A program made the position numbers and the translations under genes. From Acidaminococcus fermentans (GTDB lineage Bacteria; Bacillota; Negativicutes; Acidaminococcales; Acidaminococcaceae): 64,000 bases of DNA. Under the pieces are notes generated by a model that saw only the letters and a program-made list of their open reading frames with translations, was not told the DNA's origin and searched no databases. The DNA is taken from contig NZ_VULN01000007.1 of the NCBI RefSeq assembly GCF_009696675.1, positions 60,508 to 124,507 on the forward strand, written 5' to 3'. This document shows, piece by piece, positions 16,571 to 25,595 of this stretch (position 1 is its first letter; every line of letters begins with the position of its first letter).

Positions 16571-17299
16571 ATGAACAAGAAAAAACGGGCCGGGCAGGCC
16601 CTTGCGCTGGCGGGGGTACTGGTCCTGGCCAGCTGCCCTGGGAGCCCGGTCCAGGGAAAATACGCCGGGGCGGAACCGTCAGCCCGGGCCGCCAAGGTAC
16701 AGGAAACCATCACGCCCGCCAGACCGGCCATTGTGGTCCGTCCCCTTGCCTTTACGGACCTGCGCCGCCGGCTGATGAGGGACTATGCCCGGATCCATTA
16801 CGGCCGGGAAATGGAAACCATTGTGCCTCAGGCGGTGGTGGTCCACTGGACGGCGTCCAATTCCCGGGACGGGGTGTACCGCTATTTTTACAACGAGGAA
16901 AATCCCCGGCTGAAAAACGGCACTTTGAATGTGGCCTCCCACTATCTGGTGGACCGGGACGGCACCATCTGGCAGCTGACCCCGGAAACCGCTCTGAACC
17001 GCCATGCCATCGGCCTGAACTGGTGCTCCATCGGTATTGAGAACGTAGGCGGTGTGGAGGGCCGGGAAGACCTGACCCAGGCCCAGATGGAAGCCAATGT
17101 ACGGCTGATCCGGTATCTCCGGGGCAAATACCCCACTATCCAGTGGGTACTGGGCCATTATCAGCAGGACCTGGCCCGGCATACCTCTTTATGGAAAGAA
17201 AACATATCTGGCTATTATCACGGCAAAACCGACCCGGGACCCCGTTTCATGGGGGGCCTGAAGGCGCGGCTGGCTGGAGAAGGAGTGAAGTTTTTTTGA
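16571..17299 (+). CDS. N-acetylmuramoyl-L-alanine amidase (Amidase_2), exported
   Basis: A 242-residue predicted peptidoglycan amidase. The N-terminus is a signal sequence with a possible lipobox (V-L-A-S-C near residue 23). The PGRP/Amidase_2 fold spans about 75-230, with candidate zinc ligands H in V-V-H-W-T near 92 and H in L-G-H-Y near 195, plus A-S-H-Y-L-V-D. It would cut the bond between MurNAc and the stem peptide. The ATG at 16571 follows AGGAGAG; the longer upstream frame overlaps the preceding gene and lacks a ribosome site. Its stop overlaps the next gene's TTG start, coupling it to a serine hydrolase. Confidence 0.88.
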   Translation: MNKKKRAGQALALAGVLVLASCPGSPVQGKYAGAEPSARAAKVQETITPARPAIVVRPLAFTDLRRRLMRDYARIHYGREMETIVPQAVVVHWTASNSRDGVYRYFYNEENPRLKNGTLNVASHYLVDRDGTIWQLTPETALNRHAIGLNWCSIGIENVGGVEGREDLTQAQMEANVRLIRYLRGKYPTIQWVLGHYQQDLARHTSLWKENISGYYHGKTDPGPRFMGGLKARLAGEGVKFF

Positions 17300-18174
17300 A
17301 ACCATTGAACAAGGGAATGGGCCTGGTACTGGCAGGCCTTCTTCTGCTGCCCGGGGTGGGAATGCCCCGTACCGCCCAGGCCAGTGCACCGGCGGCTTCC
17401 GCCAGGGCTGCTCTCAGCCCCCGGATGCAGAAAATCGGCAAGATCATCCAGGCGGCCGGCCCGGCCCAGGTGTACTTCACCAATCTGTCCACCAACCAGA
17501 GCCTGTACCGGGGCAGTGAAACCATGACCGCTGCCAGCATGATCAAAGTCTTCATCCTGGCCAAAGCCTATGAAGACATCCAGAACGGCAGCCTGAGCCG
17601 GAATGAAACCTTCACCCTTACCTCGGACAATGTAGTGGGCGGGGCAGGGGTCCTCCAGGGACGGGGGTACGGCAGCAAAGTGTCCCTCCAGGAGGCCCTG
17701 GAACTGATGATCACCGAAAGTGACAACACTGCCGCCAACCTGCTCATCGACCGGCTGGGCATGGACCGGATCAACGCCTATATGCAGCGCCATGGGTACA
17801 CCCACAGTGTCCTCCGCCGGAAGATGATGGATACAGAAGCCATGGCGGCCGGCAGGGAGAACCTGACCAGCACCAGGGACATCGCTCTGCTGTTCAAACG
17901 GCTGTATCAGGGGAAATGCGTGAGCCCGGCCCAGGACCGGGAAATGCTGGCAATTTACAAACGTCAGACCGACAACGACAGCATCCCCGGGGATCTGCCC
18001 CGGGGAACGGTGGTGGCCCACAAGACGGGAGAAGTCAACGACCTTCGCCACGACGGGGGCATCGTGTATACCCCCAACGGGGATTATGTACTGGTGATCT
18101 TCACCCGGAACTACACCCCCTACGAAACCATGGCAGATCTGTCGGAGAAGATTTATCAGGCGGTTGTAGAATAA
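17296..18174 (+). CDS. Class A beta-lactamase-like serine hydrolase, exported
   Basis: A 292-residue exported protein with the class A beta-lactamase/transpeptidase fold: nucleophile S82 in S-M-I-K, S-D-N near 142-144 and K-T-G near 243-245. The omega-loop glutamate is uncertain; the region reads D-T-E-A-M-A-A-G-R-E-N. The likely start is the TTG at 17296, overlapping the amidase stop as TTGA, because it gives a basic N-terminus (K-P-L-N-K) before the hydrophobic signal core, and AAGGAG lies 11 bases upstream. Pairing with an amidase suggests cell-wall maturation as much as antibiotic hydrolysis. No resistance claim is made. Confidence 0.85.
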   Translation: MKPLNKGMGLVLAGLLLLPGVGMPRTAQASAPAASARAALSPRMQKIGKIIQAAGPAQVYFTNLSTNQSLYRGSETMTAASMIKVFILAKAYEDIQNGSLSRNETFTLTSDNVVGGAGVLQGRGYGSKVSLQEALELMITESDNTAANLLIDRLGMDRINAYMQRHGYTHSVLRRKMMDTEAMAAGRENLTSTRDIALLFKRLYQGKCVSPAQDREMLAIYKRQTDNDSIPGDLPRGTVVAHKTGEVNDLRHDGGIVYTPNGDYVLVIFTRNYTPYETMADLSEKIYQAVVE

Positions 18175-18231
18175 GGAGAGACTGGGCACGCCCTTACCCA
18201 TTACCCTCTTAACCACCTCTCCTCAATCTGT

Positions 18232-18250
18232 TATAATAAGAACAACTTAT
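18232..18250 (+). promoter_or_regulatory. Promoter -10 and LysR-type box upstream of LysR gene
   Basis: TATAAT (18232-18237) overlaps ATAAG-N5-CTTAT (18236-18250), an inverted repeat of the T-N11-A kind bound by LysR regulators. It could mediate autoregulation. Confidence 0.45.
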
Positions 18251-18270
18251 ACCACAACGGAGAGATTGCC

Positions 18271-19200
18271 ATGCCTGGAGATTTACCGACCATTGCCCAA
18301 ATGGAATGCTTCATTATATACGGACGGGTGGGGAACTTTGCCCGGGCGGCCCGGGAGGCCCATATTACCCAATCCGCCTTCAGCGCCCAGATCAAGAACC
18401 TGGAGACTGCCCTGGGGATCCCCCTGATCCACCGGTCCAAACGGGGGAGCCAGCTGACGGAGGAAGGAAAGGTCTTCCTGGCCCGGGTGACGGAATGGAT
18501 GGACGGGCTGCGGAAAATCGTCTATGACACCCGGTCAGTGGCAGAATCCCAGCCGGTGGAGCTGAATGTGGGGATCCTCCGGTCCCTGGGGGACATCCAC
18601 ATGAACCGGCACATTGCCCATTTCCGCCAGACCAACCCCAGCCTTCGGTTCAACGTGTTTGATCTGCCCACCTACCAGATCCACCAGGCTCTTACCGAGG
18701 GCCGGCTGGACGTGGTTTCCACCTATTTTGTGAAAGAATCCCTGCCGGACCGGGAACCGGCGAATGCCTATGAAGTGATCCACTTCTGTACGGACAATCT
18801 GGTGTATTATGCACCCCTCCTGCCGGTGGGAGACTTTCCCCTTACCCGGAGCCAGCTGCTCAGCCGGCCTCTGGTGCTGTATCCTACCAGCTATTTCATG
18901 AACCAGATCTACCAGGACTATTTTGCCGGCACAAACCGGGAACCCATGATTTCCGCCCGGCTGTCCACTCCCTATGCCATGATCCACTACTGCCAGGAAA
19001 ACGGGGCAGGGGCCCTGCTGCCGGAACGGCTGCTGAGGACCCTGGGCCATCACAACGGCTGGCATGAACTCCAGCTGCCCCTGAAGGCGGAAGGGTACCT
19101 GATCTACCGGAAGAACAATCCCAAACTTCCTCTGATCCGCCCTTATGTGGAACAGGTGCTGGCCAGTTTTGCCCAGAAGCCCGGGGAACCCATCGTTTGA
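18271..19200 (+). CDS. LysR-family transcriptional regulator
   Basis: A 309-residue regulator with an N-terminal winged helix-turn-helix (about 8-67, with N-F-A-R-A-A-R-E-A-H-I-T-Q-S-A-F-S) and a periplasmic-binding-like effector domain (about 95-300). Length and layout are normal. GGAGAG lies 6 bases before the ATG. A terminator separates it from the following MFS gene, yet the pair stands together between unrelated operons, so the transporter is a reasonable target. The effector is not identifiable. Confidence 0.92.
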   Translation: MPGDLPTIAQMECFIIYGRVGNFARAAREAHITQSAFSAQIKNLETALGIPLIHRSKRGSQLTEEGKVFLARVTEWMDGLRKIVYDTRSVAESQPVELNVGILRSLGDIHMNRHIAHFRQTNPSLRFNVFDLPTYQIHQALTEGRLDVVSTYFVKESLPDREPANAYEVIHFCTDNLVYYAPLLPVGDFPLTRSQLLSRPLVLYPTSYFMNQIYQDYFAGTNREPMISARLSTPYAMIHYCQENGAGALLPERLLRTLGHHNGWHELQLPLKAEGYLIYRKNNPKLPLIRPYVEQVLASFAQKPGEPIV

Positions 19201-19212
19201 AACGAACAGACT

Positions 19213-19250
19213 GGATGTAATCGCTTTTTCCGATTACATCCATCTTTTTT
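19213..19250 (+). terminator. Terminator after LysR gene
   Basis: GGATGTAATCG (19213-19223) pairs with CGATTACATCC (19231-19241) and is followed by ATCTTTTTT. Confidence 0.92.
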
Positions 19251-19332
19251 ATCCGCTACACAAATCACCGGCAGCCTCGTATAATCGGAACCATAGAAAA
19301 ATTCCGTGATTCCAATAAGAAAGGTCGCTGAT

Positions 19333-20562
19333 TTGTCCATGTCTGCAAAACCCCGTCTGTGGACCAGAGGATTCGTCCTGGATACCCTGGTCAATTTCCT
19401 GATTTACATCATCTATTACATGCTAATGGTGATCATTGCTTCGGAAGCCATCCATTCCCTCCATGCCACCGTCAGTGAAGCCGGTCTGGCGGCCGGGATC
19501 TTCGTGCTGGGGACCCTGGTGGCCCGGCTGTTTGCGGGCCGGTCCGTGGAACTGTACGGCCGGAAGAAAATGCTCTATGCCGGGATCCTGTTCTTCCTGG
19601 TGACCACCTGTATGTACTTCCTCATCGATTCTCTGGCCATCATGTACATCGTCCGGTTCCTGAGCGGGGTGGGCTACGGCATTGCCTCCACGGCCACCAG
19701 CACCATCGTATCCGCCATGATCCCGGCGGAACGGCGGGGGGAGGGCATCAACTACTATGCCCTCAGCATGAGCCTGGCTGCGGCCATCGGGCCCTTCATC
19801 GGCATGGTGATGCAGCAGATGTTCCCCTTCCGGGTGATCATCCTGTTTTCCATTGTGATGGTACTGATCTGCCTGGGGGCCGCCTTTGTAATGAAGGTGG
19901 ATGAGATCCAGCTGACGGAAGAACACCGGGCGGCTCTGAAACAGCTGTCCCTGTCCAACTTCCTGGAACCCCGGGTCATGGGGATTTCCATTGTGGGCTT
20001 CTTTGTGGCGGTGTGCTATTCCAGCGTGCTGAGCTTTTTGGCCACCTATGCGGCGGAACTGCAGCTGATGACTGCCGGGACCCTGTTCTTCGTGGTCTAT
20101 GCCCTGTCCATCACCCTGGCCCGTCCTGTTGCAGGGGTGATGTTCGACCGGAAAGGGGAAGACTTCGTCATGTATCCCACCTATGCCTGCCTGGCCATCG
20201 GCCTCCTGCTGCTGTCCATTACCACCCAGAACTGGGAAATGCTGGCCGCTGGGGTGTTCGTGGGCCTGGGGTACGGAACCTTCATGTCCAACGGACAGGC
20301 CATCTGCGTGAAGCTGGTGGAAGAAGTCCGGATCGGGGTGGCGGTTTCCACCTATTTCGTCATGCTGGACCTGGGGCTGGGGGTAGGACCTTACCTCCTG
20401 GGTGCCTTCAAGGAACCGCTGGGATTCCAGGGCATCTATTCCGCCGTGGGCCTGGGTGCCATCGGCTGTGCCGTTCTCTACTGGCTGCTGTATGCCCGGA
20501 GACGGAAGACTGCAGATCTCCAGGAAGATTCTGTGGAAAGTCTGGAATCGGAAGCCGAATAA
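19333..20562 (+). CDS. Major facilitator superfamily transporter
   Basis: A protein of about 409 residues with twelve predicted membrane segments. The MFS loop motif G-R-K-K near residue 74 (R-S-V-E-L-Y-G-R-K-K-M) follows helix 2. It resembles drug/sugar-type MFS exporters, but the substrate is unknown. The start is uncertain. TTG at 19333 has AAGAAAGG 8 bases upstream, and ATG at 19339 follows two codons later with poorer spacing. A TATAAT at 19280-19285 could serve as its own -10. The C-terminus is short and acidic. Confidence 0.88.
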   Translation: MSMSAKPRLWTRGFVLDTLVNFLIYIIYYMLMVIIASEAIHSLHATVSEAGLAAGIFVLGTLVARLFAGRSVELYGRKKMLYAGILFFLVTTCMYFLIDSLAIMYIVRFLSGVGYGIASTATSTIVSAMIPAERRGEGINYYALSMSLAAAIGPFIGMVMQQMFPFRVIILFSIVMVLICLGAAFVMKVDEIQLTEEHRAALKQLSLSNFLEPRVMGISIVGFFVAVCYSSVLSFLATYAAELQLMTAGTLFFVVYALSITLARPVAGVMFDRKGEDFVMYPTYACLAIGLLLLSITTQNWEMLAAGVFVGLGYGTFMSNGQAICVKLVEEVRIGVAVSTYFVMLDLGLGVGPYLLGAFKEPLGFQGIYSAVGLGAIGCAVLYWLLYARRRKTADLQEDSVESLESEAE

Positions 20563-20596
20563 AACGGCAGAAAATATTTTGCATACAGAATCGAAT

Positions 20597-20680
20597 CCGT
20601 AGGGGCTCCACGCCGGGGAGCCCGCCCGTTCAACGGCTGCTGGTGCAGTCGGCGGGCCGCCCGGCGTGCGGCCCCTACGG
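20597..20680. repeat. REP inverted pair (BIME-like)
   Basis: A forward REP (20597-20625, CCGTAGGGGCTCCACGCCGG...) and a reverse REP (20652-20680, ending GCGGCCCCTACGG) face each other across 26 bases. The pair could fold into one large cruciform after the MFS gene. Confidence 0.8.
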
Positions 20681-20783
20681 TTTTTGTGTTCAGGGCCAGC
20701 TTGGCTGGCTTCCTTTGGCCATTGACCATTGACGGGGGCTGCTGCCTGTGCGGCAGCGCCCTTTTTCCTTTTTCCGCCCACTA

Positions 20784-20792
20784 TGGTATAAT
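20784..20792 (+). promoter_or_regulatory. Extended -10 promoter for PHP operon
   Basis: TGGTATAAT at 20784-20792, 32 bases before the ATG of the PHP gene, with no clear -35. The form fits an extended -10 promoter. Confidence 0.55.
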
Positions 20793-20824
20793 CAAGTCAT
20801 AAGAAATGACGAAGGAGAATTGTC

Positions 20825-21658
20825 ATGCTGGCTGACTTGCATATCCATACCACCTTTTCTGACGGCGTCTACACTCCGGAAAAAATCATTGCCCAGGCCC
20901 GGGTGTCCGGCATTGCCGCCATTGCCATCACCGACCACGACAACATCCAGGCCTACGACCGGGCGGCCCGGACCATTCACTTCCGGCATCTGGGGATCCA
21001 GCTGATCCGGGGGGTGGAGATCGACACGGACTACAAAGGGAAGGATGTCCATGTGCTGGGGTACCATTTCGACCCGGAGAACCAGCCTCTTCTCCAGGCC
21101 ATGGCCTGGACCCGGGTGGGGCGGATCACCCGGATTCGGAAGATCATCCAGAAAATCAACCAGCTGGGATATCCCATAACCCTGGAGGAAGTCCGGGAAG
21201 AAGCCCACGGGTCCAAAAGCCTGGGGCGGCCCCACATTGCCCGGGTGCTGGTGAAAAAAGGCCTGTTCTCCCATACCCAGGCGGTGTTCGATGCCCTGAT
21301 TGCCAGCGGCAGGCCCGCTTACTGCCGGCAGGTGAAGATGCAGCCCAAAGAGGCTGTGGACCTGCTCCACAGGGCGGGAGGCATTGCTGTTTTGGCCCAT
21401 CCGGCGGAAATCGGGAACCCGGATCTGGTGGAAGAACTGCTGGACAGGGTGCCGTTTGACGGCATGGAAGTGTGGCATCCTTCTATTTTAAAGGAAAAAC
21501 CTCCCCACGACTGGCTCCAGGTGGCCAAAAACCATGGTCTCCTGACCAGCGGGGGCAGCGATCTCCACGGGAATCCGGGACGGTTCCCCCTCCACCTGGG
21601 AGAATTCCCCATTTCCTACGAAAATGTGAAGGGTGTCATCGAAGGAAAGAAAATCTGA
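20825..21658 (+). CDS. PHP-domain phosphoesterase (RNase AM/TrpH-like)
   Basis: A 277-residue metal-dependent phosphoesterase. The PHP motifs are visible: D-L-H-I-H-T near 4-9, S-D-G-V-Y-T-P, T-D-H-D near 38-41, G-V-E-I-D near 63, and S-G-G-S-D-L-H near 243-249. Members of this family (E. coli YciV/RnaAM) hydrolyse 3',5'-nucleotides or trim RNA 5' ends. The exact substrate is not set by sequence. GAAGGAGAA precedes the ATG. It leads an apparent operon with the P-loop/Gls24-like gene and rnhC. Confidence 0.9.
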   Translation: MLADLHIHTTFSDGVYTPEKIIAQARVSGIAAIAITDHDNIQAYDRAARTIHFRHLGIQLIRGVEIDTDYKGKDVHVLGYHFDPENQPLLQAMAWTRVGRITRIRKIIQKINQLGYPITLEEVREEAHGSKSLGRPHIARVLVKKGLFSHTQAVFDALIASGRPAYCRQVKMQPKEAVDLLHRAGGIAVLAHPAEIGNPDLVEELLDRVPFDGMEVWHPSILKEKPPHDWLQVAKNHGLLTSGGSDLHGNPGRFPLHLGEFPISYENVKGVIEGKKI

Positions 21659-21679
21659 TCCGAAAAGCAGGTGCATACC

Positions 21680-22576
21680 ATGAAAACTGTAGCATTTGTA
21701 GGCCCCAGCGGCACCGGGAAAAGCTTCCGGGCCATCGGGGTCGCCCATGACCATCACTGCGACGGCATCATCGATGACGGGCTCCTGATCGAAGGGACCA
21801 AGATCCTGGCCGGAACCAGTGCCAAAACGGAACAGAACAAGGTCCAGGCGGTGAAACGAGCCATCTTTATGGAAAAGGACCACTGCCAGGAAGTCCGGGA
21901 AGCCCTGCTGAAAAGCGACATCCGGACTCTTCTGGTGATCGGCACTTCGGACAAGATGGTCCGGACCATCTGCAAGCGGCTCCAGATCCCGGCGCCTTCG
22001 GAAACGGTGTACATCCAGGACATTTCCACCGTCCGGGAAATGAAAAAGGCCCGGGAGACCCGGATCAAGGAAGGAAAACACGTGGTGCCGGTGCCCACCA
22101 TCGAACTGAAGCCCCATCTGTCCGGGGTGCTGGTGGATCTGCCTCACCGGCTGTTTTCCCGGAACCGGAAGCCCCATGCCATGCCGGAAAAATCCATTGT
22201 CCGGCCGGCTTTCAGCTACTACGGGAAGATCACGGTATCCGATTACGTGGTCAGCGACATTGTACGGATCGTGGTGAAGAAGAACAAGGAAGTGGACCGG
22301 ATTACTTCCATTAAGGTGCGCCGGCCTTCGGACACCAGCAAGGGGATGACCATCTTCCTGGAGATCATCCTGTTCTTCGGGGCGCCCATTTACGAAGTGG
22401 TGAAGAGCCTTCAGACCAAGATCAAACTGAAAGTGGAAGGCATGACCAGCATGCCGGTAAAAAATATCGATGTCTCCATCCGCAGCCTGACGGTGCGGCC
22501 TCCTGATCTGCCGAAAAATCTCCAGGAGCCGGACCCGACCCTGCCGGAAGGACAAAAGGAGGAAGGCGGGGCATGA
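21680..22576 (+). CDS. P-loop ATPase fused to an Asp23/Gls24-like domain
   Basis: A 298-residue protein of unknown function. It opens with a Walker A motif, G-P-S-G-T-G-K-S near 8-15, in a compact P-loop domain (about 1-150). The C-terminal half (about 175-275) resembles Asp23/Gls24: Y-Y-G-K-I-T-V-S-D-Y-V-V-S-D-I-V, then V-D-R-I-T-S-I-K-V and K-N-I-D-V-S-I-R-S-L. Gls24-type proteins are linked to envelope stress in Firmicutes. The ATG at 21680 is preferred over the GTG at 21671 because AGCAGG lies about 9 bases upstream. It overlaps rnhC by 4 bases (ATGA). Confidence 0.75.
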   Translation: MKTVAFVGPSGTGKSFRAIGVAHDHHCDGIIDDGLLIEGTKILAGTSAKTEQNKVQAVKRAIFMEKDHCQEVREALLKSDIRTLLVIGTSDKMVRTICKRLQIPAPSETVYIQDISTVREMKKARETRIKEGKHVVPVPTIELKPHLSGVLVDLPHRLFSRNRKPHAMPEKSIVRPAFSYYGKITVSDYVVSDIVRIVVKKNKEVDRITSIKVRRPSDTSKGMTIFLEIILFFGAPIYEVVKSLQTKIKLKVEGMTSMPVKNIDVSIRSLTVRPPDLPKNLQEPDPTLPEGQKEEGGA

Positions 22577-23532
22577 CCCCTTATGATTTTGACCAGTATG
22601 TAACCCTGGTGCGGGAAAAACTCCAGCTGCTCACGGAAGAACCGGTGGAGCAGAAGGAAATCAATTACGGCCGGCAGCTGAAGGTCCGGAAGGGCCCGGA
22701 CACGGTGAACCTGGCCCTTTACAATGGGAAAAAGGGCCTGAAACAGGTATGGAGCGGGAAAGTTTCTTCCTTCCGGGACTGCTGCCAGAAGGCGCTGGAC
22801 GGAGAGACGGAACCTTCAGCCCTTGCCGGTGATCTTTCCGCCGGCGGGGGAAAAGTGACCCTGCTGGACGGGAAACCCGGATTCGACGGGCTCTGGTGCG
22901 GCAGTGACGAAAGCGGCAAGGGAGACTATTTCGGTCCCCTGGCGGTGGCAGCGGTGTGCCTGGACCTGGAAACCGCCCGGCAGTACCAAAGCTGGGGGAT
23001 CTGCGACAGCAAGGCCCTGACCGACGGAAAAATCCATCAGCTGGCGGAAAAGATCCGGCAGACCGCCAAAGCCCATACGGTGCTGGTACTGAAGCCCCAG
23101 TTCTACAACCAGCGGTATATCCAGCTGAAAAGCCAGAAGCAGAACCTGAACCATCTTTTGGCCAGCGGCCACATCCATGCTCTGGGACGGGTGCTCCAGC
23201 AGGTGCCGGAATGCCATTTTGCCCTGGTGGACCAGTTTACCCGGCACAATGCCATTTCCTCCACCCTGGAAGCAGCTTATCCCGGGCTGAAAGTGTACCA
23301 GCAGCCCAAAGGGGAAGCGGATATGGCAGTGGCGGCGGCGTCCATCCTGGCCCGGGACGCCTTTGTGGAAGTGATGGGGGAGCTGTCCCAAAAAGCAGGC
23401 TTCGAACTGCCCAAAGGGGGCGGCAGCCAGGCTACGGCAGCGGCCCGGAAGCTGGCCAAAGCCCAGGGGGAAGAGGCTCTTTCCCAATACGTCAAGCTCC
23501 ATTTTGCCAACACAGGAAAGCTCAGGCTCTGA
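22573..23532 (+). CDS. rnhC: Ribonuclease HIII
   Basis: A 319-residue enzyme that cuts the RNA strand of RNA-DNA hybrids in the cytosol. The N-terminal TBP-like substrate-binding domain (about 1-90) is diagnostic of HIII rather than HII. The catalytic domain carries the G-S-D-E-S-G-K-G-D motif near 110-118, and the acidic pair is completed by D in C-D-S-K-A-L-T and D in A-L-V-D-Q-F. It is translationally coupled to the preceding P-loop gene. Confidence 0.94.
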   Translation: MTPYDFDQYVTLVREKLQLLTEEPVEQKEINYGRQLKVRKGPDTVNLALYNGKKGLKQVWSGKVSSFRDCCQKALDGETEPSALAGDLSAGGGKVTLLDGKPGFDGLWCGSDESGKGDYFGPLAVAAVCLDLETARQYQSWGICDSKALTDGKIHQLAEKIRQTAKAHTVLVLKPQFYNQRYIQLKSQKQNLNHLLASGHIHALGRVLQQVPECHFALVDQFTRHNAISSTLEAAYPGLKVYQQPKGEADMAVAAASILARDAFVEVMGELSQKAGFELPKGGGSQATAAARKLAKAQGEEALSQYVKLHFANTGKLRL

Positions 23533-23567
23533 TTTACGATTTGTTTTATGTTTTTGCTCCTGTACTA

Positions 23568-23576
23568 TGCTATAAT
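23568..23576 (+). promoter_or_regulatory. Extended -10 promoter
   Basis: TGCTATAAT (23568-23576) lies 72 bases before the flippase-like gene and after the rnhC stop. Confidence 0.5.
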
Positions 23577-23648
23577 AATAAAAGATTGTATCAGCATTGA
23601 CAGATTCAGAGCTTTTCAAAATACAACGATACTGGCAGGTCATACTCT

Positions 23649-24653
23649 ATGAACAAAACCCTATTCCGCATGCTGTGCGTGTTGTTCTTTGTAGTCATCA
23701 TCGTATCAGCAGGCGTTCTTTATTTTACTTTTGATGTACGGGCCCTGGTCTATCTGACCACTTTTAAATGGTATTATGCGCTGCTGGCCCTGGGGGTGCT
23801 GTCGGTGGGGCTGTTTTTCGATGCCACCCGGCTGATCACCCTGACAAGGCTTTCCGGGGAGAAGATGGATTATGCCCATATTTTCTACGCGGTGTTCAGC
23901 AACTATTTCCTGGCACTTCTGACTCCCGGTCAGGGGGGCGGAGGTATTGCCATGCTCATGTTCATGAAACGGGCGGGGGTACCGGTGGCCAAATCCACCC
24001 TGATCGTCATTGTCCGGACGGTATTTTCCATCCTGTTCCTGTTTTTGGTGATGCCCCTGGTATTCTGGTGGGATCCGGTGCTGGTAAGCTGGATGCCCAC
24101 CAGTGTCATTGCCCTGGTGTGCGCCTTTTTCATCGGGGCTCCCTGGCTCCTGTGGCACCTGGTAATGGGGGGACGGCTGGAAAAATGGCTGGCCCGGTTC
24201 AGCCGCCGGTTCTCTCCCCGGGTCCAGGAAGCCATTTTCCTGGGGTATCGGGATTTCCAGCAGGCCATGTTCATGCTGAAGGACAATCCCCGGCAGGTGT
24301 TCCGGGCCTTTATGGAATCGGGGATCAGCCTGCTGTTCATCTATTCGGTGGTGCCGGTGTTCATCAAGGCCTTCGGCATCAGCCTGCCCCTGCACATTGT
24401 CATGGGACGCATGTGCCTGATCAACCTGGTACTGTACTTTACTCCCACCCCCGGTGGCAGCGGGGTGGCGGAGGGCGGCTTCCTGGTGCTGTTCAATTCT
24501 CTGCTGCCTCCCGGTGTGGCCGGGGTACTGGCCATCCTCTGGCGTTTCTTCTGTGAATACATTCCGTTCACCATCGGCGCCATTGTGACCATCAAATGCT
24601 TTGGCTTGGATATTCTGACCAAGATTCGCGATCGGAGGGAAATGGATTCATGA
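23649..24653 (+). CDS. Lysylphosphatidylglycerol synthase-type TM protein (flippase-like)
   Basis: A 334-residue integral membrane protein with about eight hydrophobic segments and the family signature L-T-P-G-Q-G-G-G near 95-102, where a lysyl-PG flippase has P-x-x-G-G. P-G-G-S-G-V-A-E-G-G-F lies near 272. It corresponds to the membrane half of MprF (UPF0104) without the aminoacyl-transferase domain, so it more likely moves a lipid than makes lysyl-PG. It overlaps a sugar-nucleotide epimerase gene by 4 bases, which suggests a glycolipid or polysaccharide role. Confidence 0.85.
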   Translation: MNKTLFRMLCVLFFVVIIVSAGVLYFTFDVRALVYLTTFKWYYALLALGVLSVGLFFDATRLITLTRLSGEKMDYAHIFYAVFSNYFLALLTPGQGGGGIAMLMFMKRAGVPVAKSTLIVIVRTVFSILFLFLVMPLVFWWDPVLVSWMPTSVIALVCAFFIGAPWLLWHLVMGGRLEKWLARFSRRFSPRVQEAIFLGYRDFQQAMFMLKDNPRQVFRAFMESGISLLFIYSVVPVFIKAFGISLPLHIVMGRMCLINLVLYFTPTPGGSGVAEGGFLVLFNSLLPPGVAGVLAILWRFFCEYIPFTIGAIVTIKCFGLDILTKIRDRREMDS

Positions 24654-25567
24654 GAAAAATCTTAGTAACAGGGGGAGCCGGGTTCATCGGGTCCCATGTG
24701 GTGCCGGCGCTCATCAGCCGGGGTGATTGTGAGGTAACGGTGCTGGACAACCTGTCCACCGGGAAACGGGCGTATGTGCCGTCAGGAGCCCGGTTCCAGC
24801 TGCTGGATATCCGGTCCCGGGAGCTGACGGATTTCTTGATGGCGGAAAAGTTCCAGACAGTGATCCATCTGGCGGCCCAGACCCTGGTGCCCTATTCCAT
24901 GGAATACCCGGAAGCAGACGAAGACCTGAACGTGGCCGGTCTGGTCCATGTACTGGAAGGCTGCCGGAAAAGCGGCGTGGAACAGATCATCTTCTCTTCC
25001 AGTGCGGCCATTTACGGGGACAACCAGAACCTGCCCCTTCAGGAAACAGAAGTGCCGGCTCCCACTTCTTTCTACGGTCTGTCCAAGGCGGTGGGAGAGG
25101 ACTACATCCGTCTGTACAGCCGGTGCTTCGGTCTGAAGCACATTATTTTCCGGTTCGCCAATGTATATGGGGAACGGCAGGGAGAAACGGGAGAAGGGGG
25201 CGTGATCTCCGTCTTTGCCCGGAAAATCGCCCAGCACGAGCCGGTGACTGTCTTTGGGGACGGGAACCAGACCCGGGATTTCGTCTATGCCGGGGATATT
25301 GCCCGGGCCATGAGCCTGGGGGTGGGATATAACGGCTGTGCCACCCTGAATGTGTCCACCAATGAGGAAGTGTCCCTGAACCAGCTGATCGGGGTGATGG
25401 AAAAGATCCTGGGCCATAAAATGGATGTCCATTACGGACCGGTGCGGCCGGGAGACATTTACGCTTCCGTACTGAGCCACAAGGCCCTGGTGGAAACCCT
25501 GGGCATGAAAGACTACACGGACCTGGAAAAGGGGCTCACCGGGACCCTGGCGTATTTCCAGAAATAA
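24650..25567 (+). CDS. NAD-dependent nucleotide-sugar epimerase (GalE-like)
   Basis: A 305-residue extended short-chain dehydrogenase. The NAD site is T-G-G-A-G-F-I-G-S near residues 7-15. The catalytic S-S-S-A-A-I-Y-G and Y-G-L-S-K (Y near 142, K near 146) match UDP-glucose/GlcNAc 4-epimerases. The ATG at 24650 overlaps the upstream stop as ATGA, with GGAGGGA nearby. The 24596 frame start lies inside the previous gene and is not used. Specificity within the family cannot be assigned. Confidence 0.9.
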   Translation: MRKILVTGGAGFIGSHVVPALISRGDCEVTVLDNLSTGKRAYVPSGARFQLLDIRSRELTDFLMAEKFQTVIHLAAQTLVPYSMEYPEADEDLNVAGLVHVLEGCRKSGVEQIIFSSSAAIYGDNQNLPLQETEVPAPTSFYGLSKAVGEDYIRLYSRCFGLKHIIFRFANVYGERQGETGEGGVISVFARKIAQHEPVTVFGDGNQTRDFVYAGDIARAMSLGVGYNGCATLNVSTNEEVSLNQLIGVMEKILGHKMDVHYGPVRPGDIYASVLSHKALVETLGMKDYTDLEKGLTGTLAYFQK

Positions 25568-25595
25568 CAGGAGCAGGGAGAACAAGGAGAGACCT

